Below are positions 53,061 to 62,828 of a stretch of DNA of 64,000 nt, piece after piece; position 1 is the first letter of the stretch; each line of letters starts with the position of its first letter. Source of the stretch: Streptomyces sp. CB01249 (GTDB lineage Bacteria > Actinomycetota > Actinomycetes > Streptomycetales > Streptomycetaceae); the NCBI RefSeq assembly GCF_001905735.1, contig NZ_LISW01000002.1:1090426-1154425 (forward strand), in the 5' to 3' direction. Made by a program: the position numbers and the translations under genes. Under the pieces are notes generated by a model. The model saw only the letters and a list, made by a program, of their open reading frames with translations. It did no database searches and was not told the DNA's origin.

Positions 53061-55922
53061 GTGCAGAAGAAGCGGCCTCGGAGCAAGGGCGGCAGCAACA
53101 GCGGTTCCGAGGCGGCGCCGACGACCCAGGCCGAGGGCGGTCGCCGTGTGCGCGTCCGCAGCCGGCTGGTCGCGGGCGTCGCCGTCGTCGGGATCACCGC
53201 CATAGCGGCGGGGACACCGGCCGTGCTCGCCGCCTCGTCCGACCTCACCGACTCGCAGCACCTGGTCACCCTCGCCGAGCTGAACCAGCAGGCGATCTCC
53301 CTGGCCCACTCCCTCGCCGACGAGCGCGACGAGGTCACCGTCTACATCGCGGGCGGCCGGGAGGGCGAGCCGGGCAACCGGGGCGCCCGCGTCGACCAGC
53401 AGGTGGACGAGATCCGCGAGGCGGCCCCGGCCGACCTCCTGCGCGACCTGTCCACCATCCCGTCCCTGCGCCGCGACGCGATCAGCGGCAAGGGCACGGC
53501 CCTGGAGGCCCACCGGGCGTACTCCGAGGTCATCGCCAAACTCCACGGCCTCGCCGACGAGCTCGCCCGCTCCACCCCGCCGCGCGCCGCCGACGCCACC
53601 CGCACCCCGCAGGCGCTCGGCCGGGCCACCGAGGAGGCGTCCGCCGCCCGGGGGCTGCTGCTCGCCGCGCTCGCGGTGCCCCGCCCGGAGCCGGCGCCGC
53701 CGCGCATCGACCCGTTCACCGGACTGCCCGTGCAGAGCGAGGACGAGGGCGAGACCAAGGAGGACCGCACCCGGAACGCGCTGAGCGCCGCCGCCCAGCA
53801 GGCCCGGGTCGGTGAACTCTCCGCGCTCGCCGACTTCGACCAGTCCGCCGGCGCCACCGCCCGCGACAAGCTGTCCTCCACCGTCACCGGGCCCGAGGTC
53901 AACAGCGCCGAGAAGTACCTCGCCGAGCTGACCGACCGCCCCGAGCTGTCCGACTCCGACCTGAAGGTCAGCGACAAGAAGGTCGCCGCGGCCCTCGCCG
54001 CCCGCGTGGACCGGATGCGCTCCGTGGAGTCCGCGCTCGGCACCGCCCAGGTCCGGGGCCTCGAAGAGCTCCGCGACGACGACGTCACCGCCCTCGAACT
54101 GCGCATCGCGCTCCTCGGGGCCTGCTTCCTCGTCGCGGTCGCCGTCTCCACCGCCGTCGCCCGCACCCTCACCCAGCCGCTCGCCGTGCTCCGGATCGGC
54201 GCCGCCCGCCTCGCCGCCGAACCCGCCACCGCCGAACCGGTCCGCTACACCGGCCGCAACGACGAGTTCGCCCAGACCGTCCGCTCCATCAACACCCTGC
54301 ACGGCCGCCTGCGGGAGCTGCTCCAGCAGTTCAACGCGCGCTTCGAGAGCCTGGAGACCGAGCGCGCCGAACTGCTCGCCGGACGCGAGGCGCTCACCGT
54401 GCAGCGCGCCGAACTGCAGGTGCAGGCGGCGGACCTGACGGCCCAGCTGGAGAAGCTGAAGAACACCGTCCACCACACCTTCGTCAACCTCTCGCTGCGC
54501 ACCCTCGGCCTGGTCGAACGGCAGCTCGGCGTCATCGAGTCCCTGGAGGAGCGCGAGCAGGACCCGGAACGGCTCGGCACGCTCTTCAAGCTCGACCACA
54601 TGGCCACGGTCATGCGCCGCCACAGCGAGAACATGCTGGTCCTCGCGGGCGCGGACCACGGACACGGCCACCCGGGGCCGATCCCGCTGGTCGACGTCCT
54701 GCGCGCGGCCGTCAGCGAGATCGAGCGGTACGAGCGGGTCACCATCCAGTCCCTGCCGCCGAACGCCCAGGTCGCCGGGTTCGCCGCCGACGACCTCAGC
54801 CACCTGGTCGCGGAGCTCCTGGAGAACGCCACCTCGTTCTCCCCGCCCGACTCCCACGTCCAGCTCTCCGGCTGGCTCCTGGAGAGCGGCGAGGTGATGC
54901 TCTCCGTGCAGGACGAGGGCATCGGCATGTCCTCCGTACGGATGGGCGAGCTCAACACCCGCCTGGCGGACCCGGCACTCTTCGAGGCCGGCGAGCAGAA
55001 CGCGGACGGGGCCGGGCTCGGTCTCCAGGTCACCTCGCTGCTCGCCGCCCGGCACGGCGTACGCGTGGAGCTGCGCGAGCAGAAGGGGAGCGGGGTGACC
55101 GCGGTCGTCGTCCTCCCGGAGGCCCTGCTGCCCAAGGCCCTCCCGGCGGCGACGCCCCCGCCCGTCACCGCCCCGGGCGACGCGCCCACGCTGAACCTGC
55201 CGGGCTCAGTGGCCGAGGCCAACTCCAACACCCTGCCGGGGCGCACCGCCTCCACCTCGGACGACCCGATGATCGCGGCGGCGGAACGGGCCCTCGCGGG
55301 GGCCGCGAAGCCGCCCGTGGCGCCGGAGGCGCCGGTGACCCCTGAGGCCGTCGAGGCGCCGGAGGCCCAGGAGGCCCCTGAAGCCGACGTGACCCCTGAG
55401 GTCCCCGAGCCGGAGCCCGCCCCCGAGCCGGAGCCCGAGGCCGACCCCGAGCGCACCCTCCAGGTCCGCCTGCCCCGCCCGCCGCAGACGGCGGACACGA
55501 CCGCCGCCGACCCGTACGCCATCGGCCCCGACCGCCACGAGCGCGCCGCCGACGAGGCCCCGGCCCCCGTGACACCCGCGGCAGCGGAACACGCGGAACC
55601 CGCGCAGCCCGCCGAGACCGTCCCCGCCCCCCGTAAGCCCGAAGGGGAGACCGTTACCGACAAGGGGCTGCCCAAGCGGACGCCCAAGGTCGTGCGGCCC
55701 GCCGGGGCGCCCGTGGCCGAGCGGCGGGGCAGCGTCGACAAGGAGGCCCTGCGGCGCAGGCTCGGCGGCTTCCAGCAGGGCGCCAGGGACGGCCGCCGCG
55801 ACGTCGAGGCCGAACTCGCCGAGGGCGCGAGCCCCACACGTACCGAGCACGCCGAGCCGGCAGGCCGTAGCGACGGCCGGACCGGAGAGACGGGGGACAC
55901 AGTCGAGGAGGCACGCAGTTGA
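53061..55922 (+). CDS. Conservon sensor kinase (CvnA type) with nitrate/sulfite-sensing domain
   Basis: A 953-residue membrane kinase. One membrane helix at about 33-55 is followed by an extracellular NIT-type helical domain (about 60-345), a second helix near 350-375 (ELRIALLGACFLVAVAVSTAVA) and a HAMP/coiled coil. The kinase core has LDHMATVMRRHSENMLVLAG, an N box ELLENATSFSPP at 585-596 and DEGIGM. A long Pro/Glu/Ala-rich cytoplasmic tail (about 690-953) completes it. I prefer GTG 53061 (VQKKRPRSKGGS); a TTG at 53049 is the alternative. It is first of the four-gene conservon that mimics a eukaryotic G-protein-coupled system. Confidence 0.9.
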   Translation: MQKKRPRSKGGSNSGSEAAPTTQAEGGRRVRVRSRLVAGVAVVGITAIAAGTPAVLAASSDLTDSQHLVTLAELNQQAISLAHSLADERDEVTVYIAGGREGEPGNRGARVDQQVDEIREAAPADLLRDLSTIPSLRRDAISGKGTALEAHRAYSEVIAKLHGLADELARSTPPRAADATRTPQALGRATEEASAARGLLLAALAVPRPEPAPPRIDPFTGLPVQSEDEGETKEDRTRNALSAAAQQARVGELSALADFDQSAGATARDKLSSTVTGPEVNSAEKYLAELTDRPELSDSDLKVSDKKVAAALAARVDRMRSVESALGTAQVRGLEELRDDDVTALELRIALLGACFLVAVAVSTAVARTLTQPLAVLRIGAARLAAEPATAEPVRYTGRNDEFAQTVRSINTLHGRLRELLQQFNARFESLETERAELLAGREALTVQRAELQVQAADLTAQLEKLKNTVHHTFVNLSLRTLGLVERQLGVIESLEEREQDPERLGTLFKLDHMATVMRRHSENMLVLAGADHGHGHPGPIPLVDVLRAAVSEIERYERVTIQSLPPNAQVAGFAADDLSHLVAELLENATSFSPPDSHVQLSGWLLESGEVMLSVQDEGIGMSSVRMGELNTRLADPALFEAGEQNADGAGLGLQVTSLLAARHGVRVELREQKGSGVTAVVVLPEALLPKALPAATPPPVTAPGDAPTLNLPGSVAEANSNTLPGRTASTSDDPMIAAAERALAGAAKPPVAPEAPVTPEAVEAPEAQEAPEADVTPEVPEPEPAPEPEPEADPERTLQVRLPRPPQTADTTAADPYAIGPDRHERAADEAPAPVTPAAAEHAEPAQPAETVPAPRKPEGETVTDKGLPKRTPKVVRPAGAPVAERRGSVDKEALRRRLGGFQQGARDGRRDVEAELAEGASPTRTEHAEPAGRSDGRTGETGDTVEEARS

Positions 55923-56401
55923 CTGCGCCCAGCACATTCGGGCTGAGCACCGAGGCCCGGAACCTGCACTGGTTGCTGAGCAATCTCGTGGAGGAGGTGC
56001 CAGGGGTCCACTCGGTCACCGTCGTCTCGTCCGACGGGCTGATGCTGCTGTCCTCCGACCCCGGCCACCACAACGCCGCCGAGCCCGCGGCCCCGCAGAG
56101 CGGACCGCGCGGTTCCAGCGCCGACCTGGCGACCATCGTCTCCGGCATCGGCAGCCTCACCGTCGGCGCCGCGAAGCTGATGGACGGCGGCGGCGTGAAG
56201 CAGACCATGGTCGCCATGGAGGAGGGCAGCGTCTTCGTCATGTCGATCAGCGACGGGTCGCTGCTCGGGGTGCACGCCGCCCCCGACTGCGACATGGGCG
56301 TCATCGCGTACCACATGGCGCTGTTCGTCGGCCGCGCCGGACACGTACTCACCCCCGAACTCCGCAGTGAGCTGCGCAAATCGATGGAGAGCGCCCAGTG
56401 A
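55919..56401 (+). CDS. Conservon roadblock/LC7 protein (CvnB type)
   Basis: A 160-residue roadblock/LC7 domain protein (LHWLLSNLVEEVPGVHSVTVV; LMLLSSDPG; GGVKQTMVAMEEGSVFVMSISDGSLLGVHA). It starts at a TTG overlapping the kinase stop (TTGA) with GAGGAGG upstream. Roadblock proteins bind small GTPases and may act as GAP-like regulators of the CvnD GTPase encoded in the same operon. Confidence 0.93.
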   Translation: MTAPSTFGLSTEARNLHWLLSNLVEEVPGVHSVTVVSSDGLMLLSSDPGHHNAAEPAAPQSGPRGSSADLATIVSGIGSLTVGAAKLMDGGGVKQTMVAMEEGSVFVMSISDGSLLGVHAAPDCDMGVIAYHMALFVGRAGHVLTPELRSELRKSMESAQ

Positions 56402-56814
56402 GCCACGCCGCAGCCGGACCCGCCCGCAAACTGCCCGTCCGGGGGGCCGGCAAACGGCCCGCGCGGGTCCGCCCGTACTCGCTGACCGGCGGCCGCACCC
56501 GCTTCGGGCACGTCCTGCTGGTGGAGACGTTCGTCGCCGCGCTGGAGGCCCCCGAGGAGCGCCGCGAACTCACCAACGGCAATCTGGCGACCCGTCTGAT
56601 GCCGGAGCTCCGGGCCATCGTCGAGCTCTGCCGCCGGATGCGTACCGTCGCCGAGATCTCGGCGCTGCTGAAGATGCCGCTCGGCGTGGTCCGGGTGCTG
56701 CTCAGCGACTTGGCCGACCAGGGAAAGATCCGCGTGTACGGGACCGGGCACGGCACCGGCCAGCCCGACCGCGCACTGCTCGAAAGGGTGCTCGATGGAC
56801 TCCGCCGTCTCTGA
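56398..56814 (+). CDS. Conservon DUF742 protein (CvnC type)
   Basis: A 138-residue DUF742 protein. The RVRPYSLTGGRTRFG motif sits near residues 23-37. A winged-helix-like C-terminal half follows (VAEISALLKMPLGVVRVLLSDLADQGKIRVY). It begins at a GTG overlapping the roadblock stop and itself overlaps the GTPase gene by 20 bases, which implies tight translational coupling. Its role in the conservon complex is unknown. Confidence 0.93.
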   Translation: MSHAAAGPARKLPVRGAGKRPARVRPYSLTGGRTRFGHVLLVETFVAALEAPEERRELTNGNLATRLMPELRAIVELCRRMRTVAEISALLKMPLGVVRVLLSDLADQGKIRVYGTGHGTGQPDRALLERVLDGLRRL

Positions 56815-57442
56815 GTCGCTGTTCGCACCGCGGCAGCCCGGCCCGGAGGAGCAGCCCGAGGAGCAGCTCCAGCCCTGGCAGCTGGACCGCACCCGGGCCC
56901 CGATCGCCACGAAGATCGTGGTCGCGGGCGGCTTCGGCGTGGGCAAGACCACGTTCGTGACCGCGGTCTCCGAGATCACCCCGTTGCAGACCGAGGCCCT
57001 GATGACCCGGGCCAGCGAGGACACCGACGACCTCAGCGCCACCCCGGACAAGGCCACCACGACCGTCGCCATGGACTTCGGCCGGCTCACGCTGGACGAC
57101 GACCTCGTGCTGTACGTGTTCGGCACCCCGGGCCAGCAGCGGTTCTGGTTCATGTGGGACGACCTGGTGCGCGGCGCGATCGGTGCCGTCGTCATGGCCG
57201 ACACCCGCCGCCTCGCCGACTGCTTCCCCGCCCTCGACTACTTCGAGAGCTGCGGACTGCCGTACATCGTGGCCGTCAACCACTTCGAGGGGACGCCGGG
57301 CTTCGAGGCCGAGGACGTCCGGGAGGCCCTGACCGTACCGCCGCACGTGCCCATAGTGATCATGGACGCGCGCAACAGGATCACGGTGGTCGAGTCCCTG
57401 CTGGCCCTCGTCGGCCACGCCCTCGACGCCACCCCGGCCTAG
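56795..57442 (+). CDS. Conservon small GTPase (CvnD type)
   Basis: A 215-residue GTP-binding protein. The P-loop is GGFGVGKT at 45-52. The switch 2 DxxG is replaced by FGTPGQQRFW, which is the usual form in this family. VVMADTRR and VAVNHFEG stand for the base-recognition region (NKxD replaced by NHFE). It cycles between GTP and GDP states as output of the conservon. It overlaps the DUF742 gene by 20 bases and is followed after 33 bases by the flavin monooxygenase. Confidence 0.93.
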   Translation: MDSAVSESLFAPRQPGPEEQPEEQLQPWQLDRTRAPIATKIVVAGGFGVGKTTFVTAVSEITPLQTEALMTRASEDTDDLSATPDKATTTVAMDFGRLTLDDDLVLYVFGTPGQQRFWFMWDDLVRGAIGAVVMADTRRLADCFPALDYFESCGLPYIVAVNHFEGTPGFEAEDVREALTVPPHVPIVIMDARNRITVVESLLALVGHALDATPA

Positions 57443-57475
57443 AGCCTTTCTGATCACACACAACGGAGAACCGCG

Positions 57476-58717
57476 ATGCGGAAGATACTGATAGTCGGAG
57501 CCGGTCAGTCCGGGCTCCAGCTCGCCCTGGGACTTCAGTCCAAGGGGTACGAAGTCACCCTGATGTCCAACCGCACCGCCGACGAGATCCGCTCCGGGCG
57601 GGTCATGTCCACGCAGTGCATGTTCCACACCGCGCTCCAGCACGAGCGGGACCTCCAGCTCAACTTCTGGGAGTCCCAGGCTCCCCGCATCGAGGGCCTC
57701 GGCGTCTCGGTCGCCGCCCCCGACTCCTCGCGGGCCGTCGACTGGGTCGGCAAGCTCGACGGCTACGCCCAGTCCGTGGACCAGCGCGTCAAGATGGCCG
57801 GCTGGATGGACACCTTCGCCCAGCGCGGCGGACAGCTCGTCATCCACGGCGCGGCCGTCTCCGACCTGGACTACTTCTCCCGCACCTACGACCTGGTGAT
57901 GGTCGCGGCGGGCAAGGGCGAGCTGGTCTCGATGTTCGGCCGGGACGCCTCCCGTTCGCCGTTCGACGCCCCGCAGCGCGCGCTGGCCGTCGCCTACGTC
58001 CACGGCATGGGCCCGCGCCCGGAGCACCCGGAGTTCGACGCGGTCCGCTGCAACCTGGTCCCGGGCGTCGGCGAGCTCTTCGTGATGCCGACCCTGACCA
58101 CGTCCGGCCGCGCCGACATCCTGTTCTGGGAGGGCGTCCCGGGCGGTCCGCTCGACGCGTTCCAGGGCATCAAGGACCCCTCCGAGCACCTGGCGAAGAC
58201 CCTGGAGCTGATGGAGACCTTCACGCCCTGGGAGTACGCCCGCGCCACCAAGGTCGAGCTGACCGACGCCAACGGCACCCTCGCCGGCCGCTACGCCCCG
58301 ACCGTCCGCAAGCCGGTCGGCCGGCTGCCCGGCGGCGGCCTGGTGCTCGGCGTCGCGGACGTCGTCGTCGCCAACGACCCGATCACCGGCCAGGGTTCCA
58401 ACTCGGCGTCCAAGTGCGCCGCCGCCTACCTCGACGCGATCGTGGAGCACGGCGACCGGGCGTTCGACGAGGCGTGGATGCAGTCCACGTTCGACCGGTA
58501 CTGGAACACCGCCCAGCACGTCACCAAGTGGACCAACGCCATGCTCGGCGTCCCGCCGGAGCACGTGCTGAACCTGATCGGCGCCGCCGGACAGCTCCAG
58601 CCGGTCGCGGACCGCTTCGCCAACGGCTTCAACGACCCGGCCGACTTCGAGAACTTCTTCTTCGAACCGGAGAAGGCCGACGCCTACCTCGCCTCGGTGG
58701 CGGGCCCGGCCGCCTGA
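57476..58717 (+). CDS. Styrene/indole-type flavin monooxygenase
   Basis: A 413-residue FAD-dependent monooxygenase of the StyA group. The dinucleotide motif is ILIVGAGQSGLQLALGLQ at residues 4-21, followed by a STQCMFH region and a second FAD motif GLVLGVADVVVANDPITGQGSN. StyA enzymes get reduced flavin from a partner reductase and epoxidise aromatic alkenes or indole. No reductase gene is nearby. The gene follows the conservon by 33 bases and is probably an output-linked or cotranscribed member; conservon operons are often followed by oxygenases. The substrate is not predictable. Confidence 0.9.
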   Translation: MRKILIVGAGQSGLQLALGLQSKGYEVTLMSNRTADEIRSGRVMSTQCMFHTALQHERDLQLNFWESQAPRIEGLGVSVAAPDSSRAVDWVGKLDGYAQSVDQRVKMAGWMDTFAQRGGQLVIHGAAVSDLDYFSRTYDLVMVAAGKGELVSMFGRDASRSPFDAPQRALAVAYVHGMGPRPEHPEFDAVRCNLVPGVGELFVMPTLTTSGRADILFWEGVPGGPLDAFQGIKDPSEHLAKTLELMETFTPWEYARATKVELTDANGTLAGRYAPTVRKPVGRLPGGGLVLGVADVVVANDPITGQGSNSASKCAAAYLDAIVEHGDRAFDEAWMQSTFDRYWNTAQHVTKWTNAMLGVPPEHVLNLIGAAGQLQPVADRFANGFNDPADFENFFFEPEKADAYLASVAGPAA

Positions 58718-58726
58718 CGTGCTGTT

Positions 58727-58756
58727 CGGCCCCGGCCGCTCAGGTGGCCGGGGCCG
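58727..58756. terminator. Terminator between the monooxygenase and NlpC/P60 genes
   Basis: An 11-bp stem (58727-58737 with 58746-58756) with an 8-base loop lies between convergent genes and overlaps the last codons of the NlpC/P60 gene. Confidence 0.7.
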
Positions 58757-59894
58757 CAGAGGCCCCGTACCCCTCGTCCGAACCGTCCGTCGCCCCCTTG
58801 GGCAGCTCCGGGCCCTGGTACGAGGTGAGCGGCGTGCCGTCCGGGTCGGGCCGGACCGCGCCGAGCACCGGGTTGGACGCCACGGGCGAGACCTTCACGC
58901 TGGTGCCGGGGCGGGGCGCCTGCACCACCAGGCCGTTGCCGATGTACAGCGCCACATGGGTCGCCTCCGGGAAGTAGACCACCAGGTCGCCGGGGCGCAG
59001 CGCGTTCATCGGGACCCTGGTCAGCTGCCGCCACTGCTCCTGCGAGGTACGCGGGATGACGCGGCCGGCGCTCGCCCACGCCTGCGAGGTGAGCCCGGAG
59101 CAGTCGAACGAACCCGGACCCTCCGCGCCCCACACGTACGGCTTGCCGATCTGCCGGACCGCGTACCCGACGGCCTGGCCACCCTGGGCGGTCGGCGGCC
59201 GGGACGAGGAGAGCGCGCCGGAGGCCACCAGGGCGCTCTGGGCCTGGTCCGTGTTCTTCCGCTCCAGCCCCGAGACGTCGGCGAGCTGGTCCGCGGTGAG
59301 CGAGGCGAGCTTCGCCTCCACCTGTTTCAGCCGGGTGCGTACGGTGTCGCGGTCCTTCTTCTTCCGCGCGGCCAGGGTCCGCTGCTCGGCGAGCACCTTG
59401 CGGGATTCCTTCGCCAGTGCGTCCGCCCGCTTCTCGGCCGCGCCGAGCCGCTGCACGGCCGCCATCCGCCCGGCGGCGAGGCGCTGGATGACCTGGCCCT
59501 GGGTCAGGGCGGCCTCGGGGTCGCGCATCAGGAGCAGCCGCAGATACGCGGAGAGCTCGGACCGGCCCTGGTACTGCTCGCGGGCCAGCTGCCCGGCGGC
59601 GTCCCGGCCCTTGGTCAGCGAGCGGCGTGCGGTGACGAGGGCCGCGTCGAGCTTCTTCGCCTGCGCGGCCCGCTTCTTCAGCTCGGCCGTCGTGCCGTTG
59701 TAGGTCTCGGTGGCCTGTTCGGCCTGCTGGTAGAGGCGCTGCAACTCGGTCAGCAGCCCGGCGACCCCGGCGGCCGGAGCGCCGGGTGCGGGTGGCGGGG
59801 GCGAGGGGGCCGCTACGGCGGTGGCCGGCGAGACCACGACGACGGCGGCCAGCGCCGCCGTACCGAGGGAACGCACCAGGGTGCCCGACGACAC
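58740..59894 (-). CDS. Secreted NlpC/P60 peptidoglycan endopeptidase
   Basis: A 384-residue secreted protein. The signal peptide ends around residue 30 (GTAALAAVVVVSPATAVAA). A long coiled coil follows at about 45-220. The C-terminal NlpC/P60 domain at about 250-350 has catalytic Cys265 (FDCSGLTSQAW) and His313 (EATHVALYIG). It cuts D-Glu to diaminopimelate peptides in the wall and is related to the RipA/RpfB-partner type. The coiled coil often keeps the enzyme inhibited until it is cut or docked. I chose GTG 59894 because GGAGGTGA precedes it. Confidence 0.92.
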   Translation of the reverse strand: MSSGTLVRSLGTAALAAVVVVSPATAVAAPSPPPPAPGAPAAGVAGLLTELQRLYQQAEQATETYNGTTAELKKRAAQAKKLDAALVTARRSLTKGRDAAGQLAREQYQGRSELSAYLRLLLMRDPEAALTQGQVIQRLAAGRMAAVQRLGAAEKRADALAKESRKVLAEQRTLAARKKKDRDTVRTRLKQVEAKLASLTADQLADVSGLERKNTDQAQSALVASGALSSSRPPTAQGGQAVGYAVRQIGKPYVWGAEGPGSFDCSGLTSQAWASAGRVIPRTSQEQWRQLTRVPMNALRPGDLVVYFPEATHVALYIGNGLVVQAPRPGTSVKVSPVASNPVLGAVRPDPDGTPLTSYQGPELPKGATDGSDEGYGASAAPAT

Positions 59895-60065
59895 GACATC
59901 ACCTCCGGAACCGGGGTGAATCGTCCGACTACCCCATGAGTGAGCGCAATGCGTCCATACGCTCACCCGTGCGACGGGGCGATGCAAGAAGCCACGGCCG
60001 TGGCGACACCCGGCCGCCTTCCGGATTCGCCCGGAAGGCGGCGGGCGGCGGGCCGGGCGGTGCCG

Positions 60066-62771
60066 TCAGGCGACCGGGAAGGCGTACGCGTTGCGGCCGC
60101 GCCGGACGAGCGCCGTCTTGTCGTACGTCAGCACCTGGTAGCCGGCGTTGACGGTCTCGCCCTCCGGGCCCTGGTCGCCGATGTCCTGGAACTTCCAGAG
60201 CCGCTTGCCGTCCGAGGTGGAGAAGACGGTGACCTGGCCGGTGTCGGCCGCGAGCAGGGTGTCGCCGGTGGAGCTGACGGAGAGCACGGCGGAGCCGGTC
60301 CCCGCCGCCTCCGTGGAACGCTGCCACGCCGGCTTCCCGCTCTTGCGGTCGACCGCCCCGACCATGTGGTTGCGGTTCGTGGTGTACAGCACGTCGCCCG
60401 CCGCGAGCGACGGGCCGAAGACGGAGCCGTTCGTGGTGGCCTTCAGCGTCCACCGGGCCTTGCCGCCGGGGGTCTCGAAGGCGCGCAGGCCGCTGCCCTC
60501 GGCCGCGTACAGCATGCCGTCCTTGTCGCCGACCGCGGCCCCGCCGAGGTTGACGTTGCCGAACTGCCGGGTCCACTGGACCTTGCCGGTCTTGCGGTCG
60601 TAGCTGCGGAAGACGCCCTTGTTCTTCGCGGCCTTCAGGTCGGCCGGGGTGAGCGTCAGACGTTCCTGCCGTACGACGACGGCGTCCGGCCGGATCGCGA
60701 TCAGGCGGAGCACCGGCGCGATCGGGCCCACCGCGTTGGGCACCGGGGTCCGCCACAGCTCCTTGCGCTGCACGATGTCGTAGCCGAACAGGTAGGACTT
60801 GACGACCTGCTGGTCCTTGCCGGGCTTCTGGCCCTTCTTCGGCTTCGGCGCCTTCACGGTGGTCCGGTGCGAGCCGGTGAACCAGATGGTCGCGCCCTCC
60901 GACCCGATCAGCGTGCGGATCGTCATGCCGGGTACGCCCTGGAAGCCGTCGGAGAACGGGACCCGGTGGGCGGCCTTGCCGTCCTTCGCCGACAGCCACA
61001 GGAACTCCGTCGGCGTCGCGACGAAGCAGAACTCGTCGCCCGCGGCCAGCGCCGCCTGGCCCTTCGCGCCGTCCGCGTTCTGCCACAGCCTGCGGCCGGT
61101 CCGCAGATCGACGGCGCTGGCCTGGCTGTCGTCGGTGAGGACCAGCAGCCGGTTCTTCCAGACCGCGGCGGTCCGGGGGAGCGGATCGGAGTCCGGGTGG
61201 TTGTAGACCCACTGGGGCTGCGGGGCGGACCCCGCCACGCTGGGCCCGCCCGACGTCGGCGCCGGCTTGGGGTCCGGGCCCGGCTTGTCGTCATCGTCGC
61301 CGGAGGTCAACGCGTACAGCGTCCCGCCGCCGACCAGCAGCCCGGCCACGCCGCCCACCGCGCCGAACAGCAGCCCGCGCCGGCTGGGCCCGGAGCGCCG
61401 GGGCTCGGCGGGCGGTGCGACGTTCGGGATGGGCGCGGGCGGCAGCGGTACGGGGACGGGCTGGGGAGCCTGGTGCTGGTACGGGGGCTGCGGCTGCTGC
61501 TGCGGGTACCCGTACGCGGACTGGTCCGGCCACGGAGCGGGCTGCCCCTGCTGGGCGGGCTGCCCGATCGCCCCGAGCTGCGTGGTGCGGGTGTCCGGCA
61601 CGCCGGACGCGTCCGGAACCGTGCTGCCCCCGGCGACCGTCGGCTGCTGCCACGCGGGCACCGGAGTCGGCTCGTGCTGCGGCGGCACGGCGTCCTGTAT
61701 ATCGGGCTCGGGCGCCGGCCGGGGCGCGGGCGCGACGGCGTCCCAGACGTCCCCGTACGACTTCGGGGCGCTCGCGCCCCGGGCGCCCGAGGGGTTCTCG
61801 TCGGACACCGGATACTGATCGGACACGGGGTTCTCCACAGACGCGTTCTTGATGGACACGGAATTCTCGGGCGCGGCCGCCAGCCGCCGGGCCTCGGCGC
61901 CCTGTTCGGCCACCACCGCCGCCAGCTCCTCCGGGAGCCAGCCCGACGCGGCCAGGGCGGACGCGCCCTCCAGGGCGAGGTCGGCGGCCACCGTGCCCGC
62001 CGAGGGGCGGTCGGCCGGGTCCTTCGCCAGGCAGCGGGCGATCAGGTCGCGCAGCTCGTCGGGGACCCCGCCGAGCTCCGGGGCGGCCTGCGCGATGCGG
62101 TCGGCGGCCTCGGCCGGAGGGCCGTCCGCCAGCGGGGTCGTCCCGGTCGCCGCGTAGGCGAGCAGCAGGCCGAGCACGAAGAGGTCGGAGGCCGGGCCCG
62201 CCTCCTCGCCCGCGAGCTGTTCCGGGGTCAGATAGCCGAGCCGTACGGAGAGCCGCCCGCCCGGGCCCGCCGACGCCTCGGCCGCCGCGCCCAGCGGGCC
62301 GAAGGCGGTGAGCCGGGGGCCGTCCTCGGCGAGCAGCACGGTCCCGGGCGCCAGGCCGTGCAGCACGGCGCCGGTGGCGTGGACCCGGGACAGGGTCTCG
62401 GCGAGGCCCGCGCCCAGTATCCGCACGGCACGCCCGGGCAGCGGACCGGCGGCCTCTATGGCCTCGGCCAGAGTCAGCGCGGGGACGTACGGCGCGGCGG
62501 TCCAGGGCGCGTCGGCCCCGTCCGCGCGGGCCTCCAGCGGCCCGTCCACCCAGCCCCCGGCGACCCGGCCCGCGAGGCGCGCCTCCGCGTCGAAGCGGTG
62601 GCGAAAGGCGGGCGAGGCGGCGAGCCCGGGCCGGGCGGCGGTGACCACGACGAGCCCGGCGGGGTCCGTACCGTGCGCGAGGTACTGCACCGCGGCGGCC
62701 GTCTCACGCAAGCGGGCCAGCACGGTGTACGGACCGAAACGGCGTGGCTCGTCCTGACGCGGCGCCTCCAT
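60066..62771 (-). CDS. Pseudokinase linked to a PQQ-type beta-propeller membrane protein
   Basis: A 901-residue protein. Residues 10-290 have a protein-kinase-like fold, but the catalytic residues are gone: the HRDLKPxN loop reads HGLAPGT at 138-144, the DFG motif reads AFG near 156, and no VAIK lysine is seen. Residues 300-460 are a Gln/Pro-rich linker. One membrane helix at about 467-490 (LFGAVGGVAGLLVGGG) leads to an extracellular PQQ-like propeller at about 520-901 with repeated units such as LWQNADGAKG, LWRTPVP and VQWTRQFG. Kinases of this layout (AfsK-like) phosphorylate targets; this one is probably a sensor or scaffold. It is followed upstream by a long hairpin. Confidence 0.88.
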   Translation of the reverse strand: MEAPRQDEPRRFGPYTVLARLRETAAAVQYLAHGTDPAGLVVVTAARPGLAASPAFRHRFDAEARLAGRVAGGWVDGPLEARADGADAPWTAAPYVPALTLAEAIEAAGPLPGRAVRILGAGLAETLSRVHATGAVLHGLAPGTVLLAEDGPRLTAFGPLGAAAEASAGPGGRLSVRLGYLTPEQLAGEEAGPASDLFVLGLLLAYAATGTTPLADGPPAEAADRIAQAAPELGGVPDELRDLIARCLAKDPADRPSAGTVAADLALEGASALAASGWLPEELAAVVAEQGAEARRLAAAPENSVSIKNASVENPVSDQYPVSDENPSGARGASAPKSYGDVWDAVAPAPRPAPEPDIQDAVPPQHEPTPVPAWQQPTVAGGSTVPDASGVPDTRTTQLGAIGQPAQQGQPAPWPDQSAYGYPQQQPQPPYQHQAPQPVPVPLPPAPIPNVAPPAEPRRSGPSRRGLLFGAVGGVAGLLVGGGTLYALTSGDDDDKPGPDPKPAPTSGGPSVAGSAPQPQWVYNHPDSDPLPRTAAVWKNRLLVLTDDSQASAVDLRTGRRLWQNADGAKGQAALAAGDEFCFVATPTEFLWLSAKDGKAAHRVPFSDGFQGVPGMTIRTLIGSEGATIWFTGSHRTTVKAPKPKKGQKPGKDQQVVKSYLFGYDIVQRKELWRTPVPNAVGPIAPVLRLIAIRPDAVVVRQERLTLTPADLKAAKNKGVFRSYDRKTGKVQWTRQFGNVNLGGAAVGDKDGMLYAAEGSGLRAFETPGGKARWTLKATTNGSVFGPSLAAGDVLYTTNRNHMVGAVDRKSGKPAWQRSTEAAGTGSAVLSVSSTGDTLLAADTGQVTVFSTSDGKRLWKFQDIGDQGPEGETVNAGYQVLTYDKTALVRRGRNAYAFPVA

Positions 62772-62828
62772 GGCGCATCCCCCCTTGTGACCGTCCCCGT
62801 CCCGTCCCCAGGGACCAGACGTTCGATC

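Noticed and set aside
59895..60065. Possible ydaO/c-di-AMP riboswitch before the NlpC/P60 gene, as in other Streptomyces wall hydrolases
   Set aside because: The conserved ydaO sequence blocks are absent, and the short leader has only a strong ribosome site.
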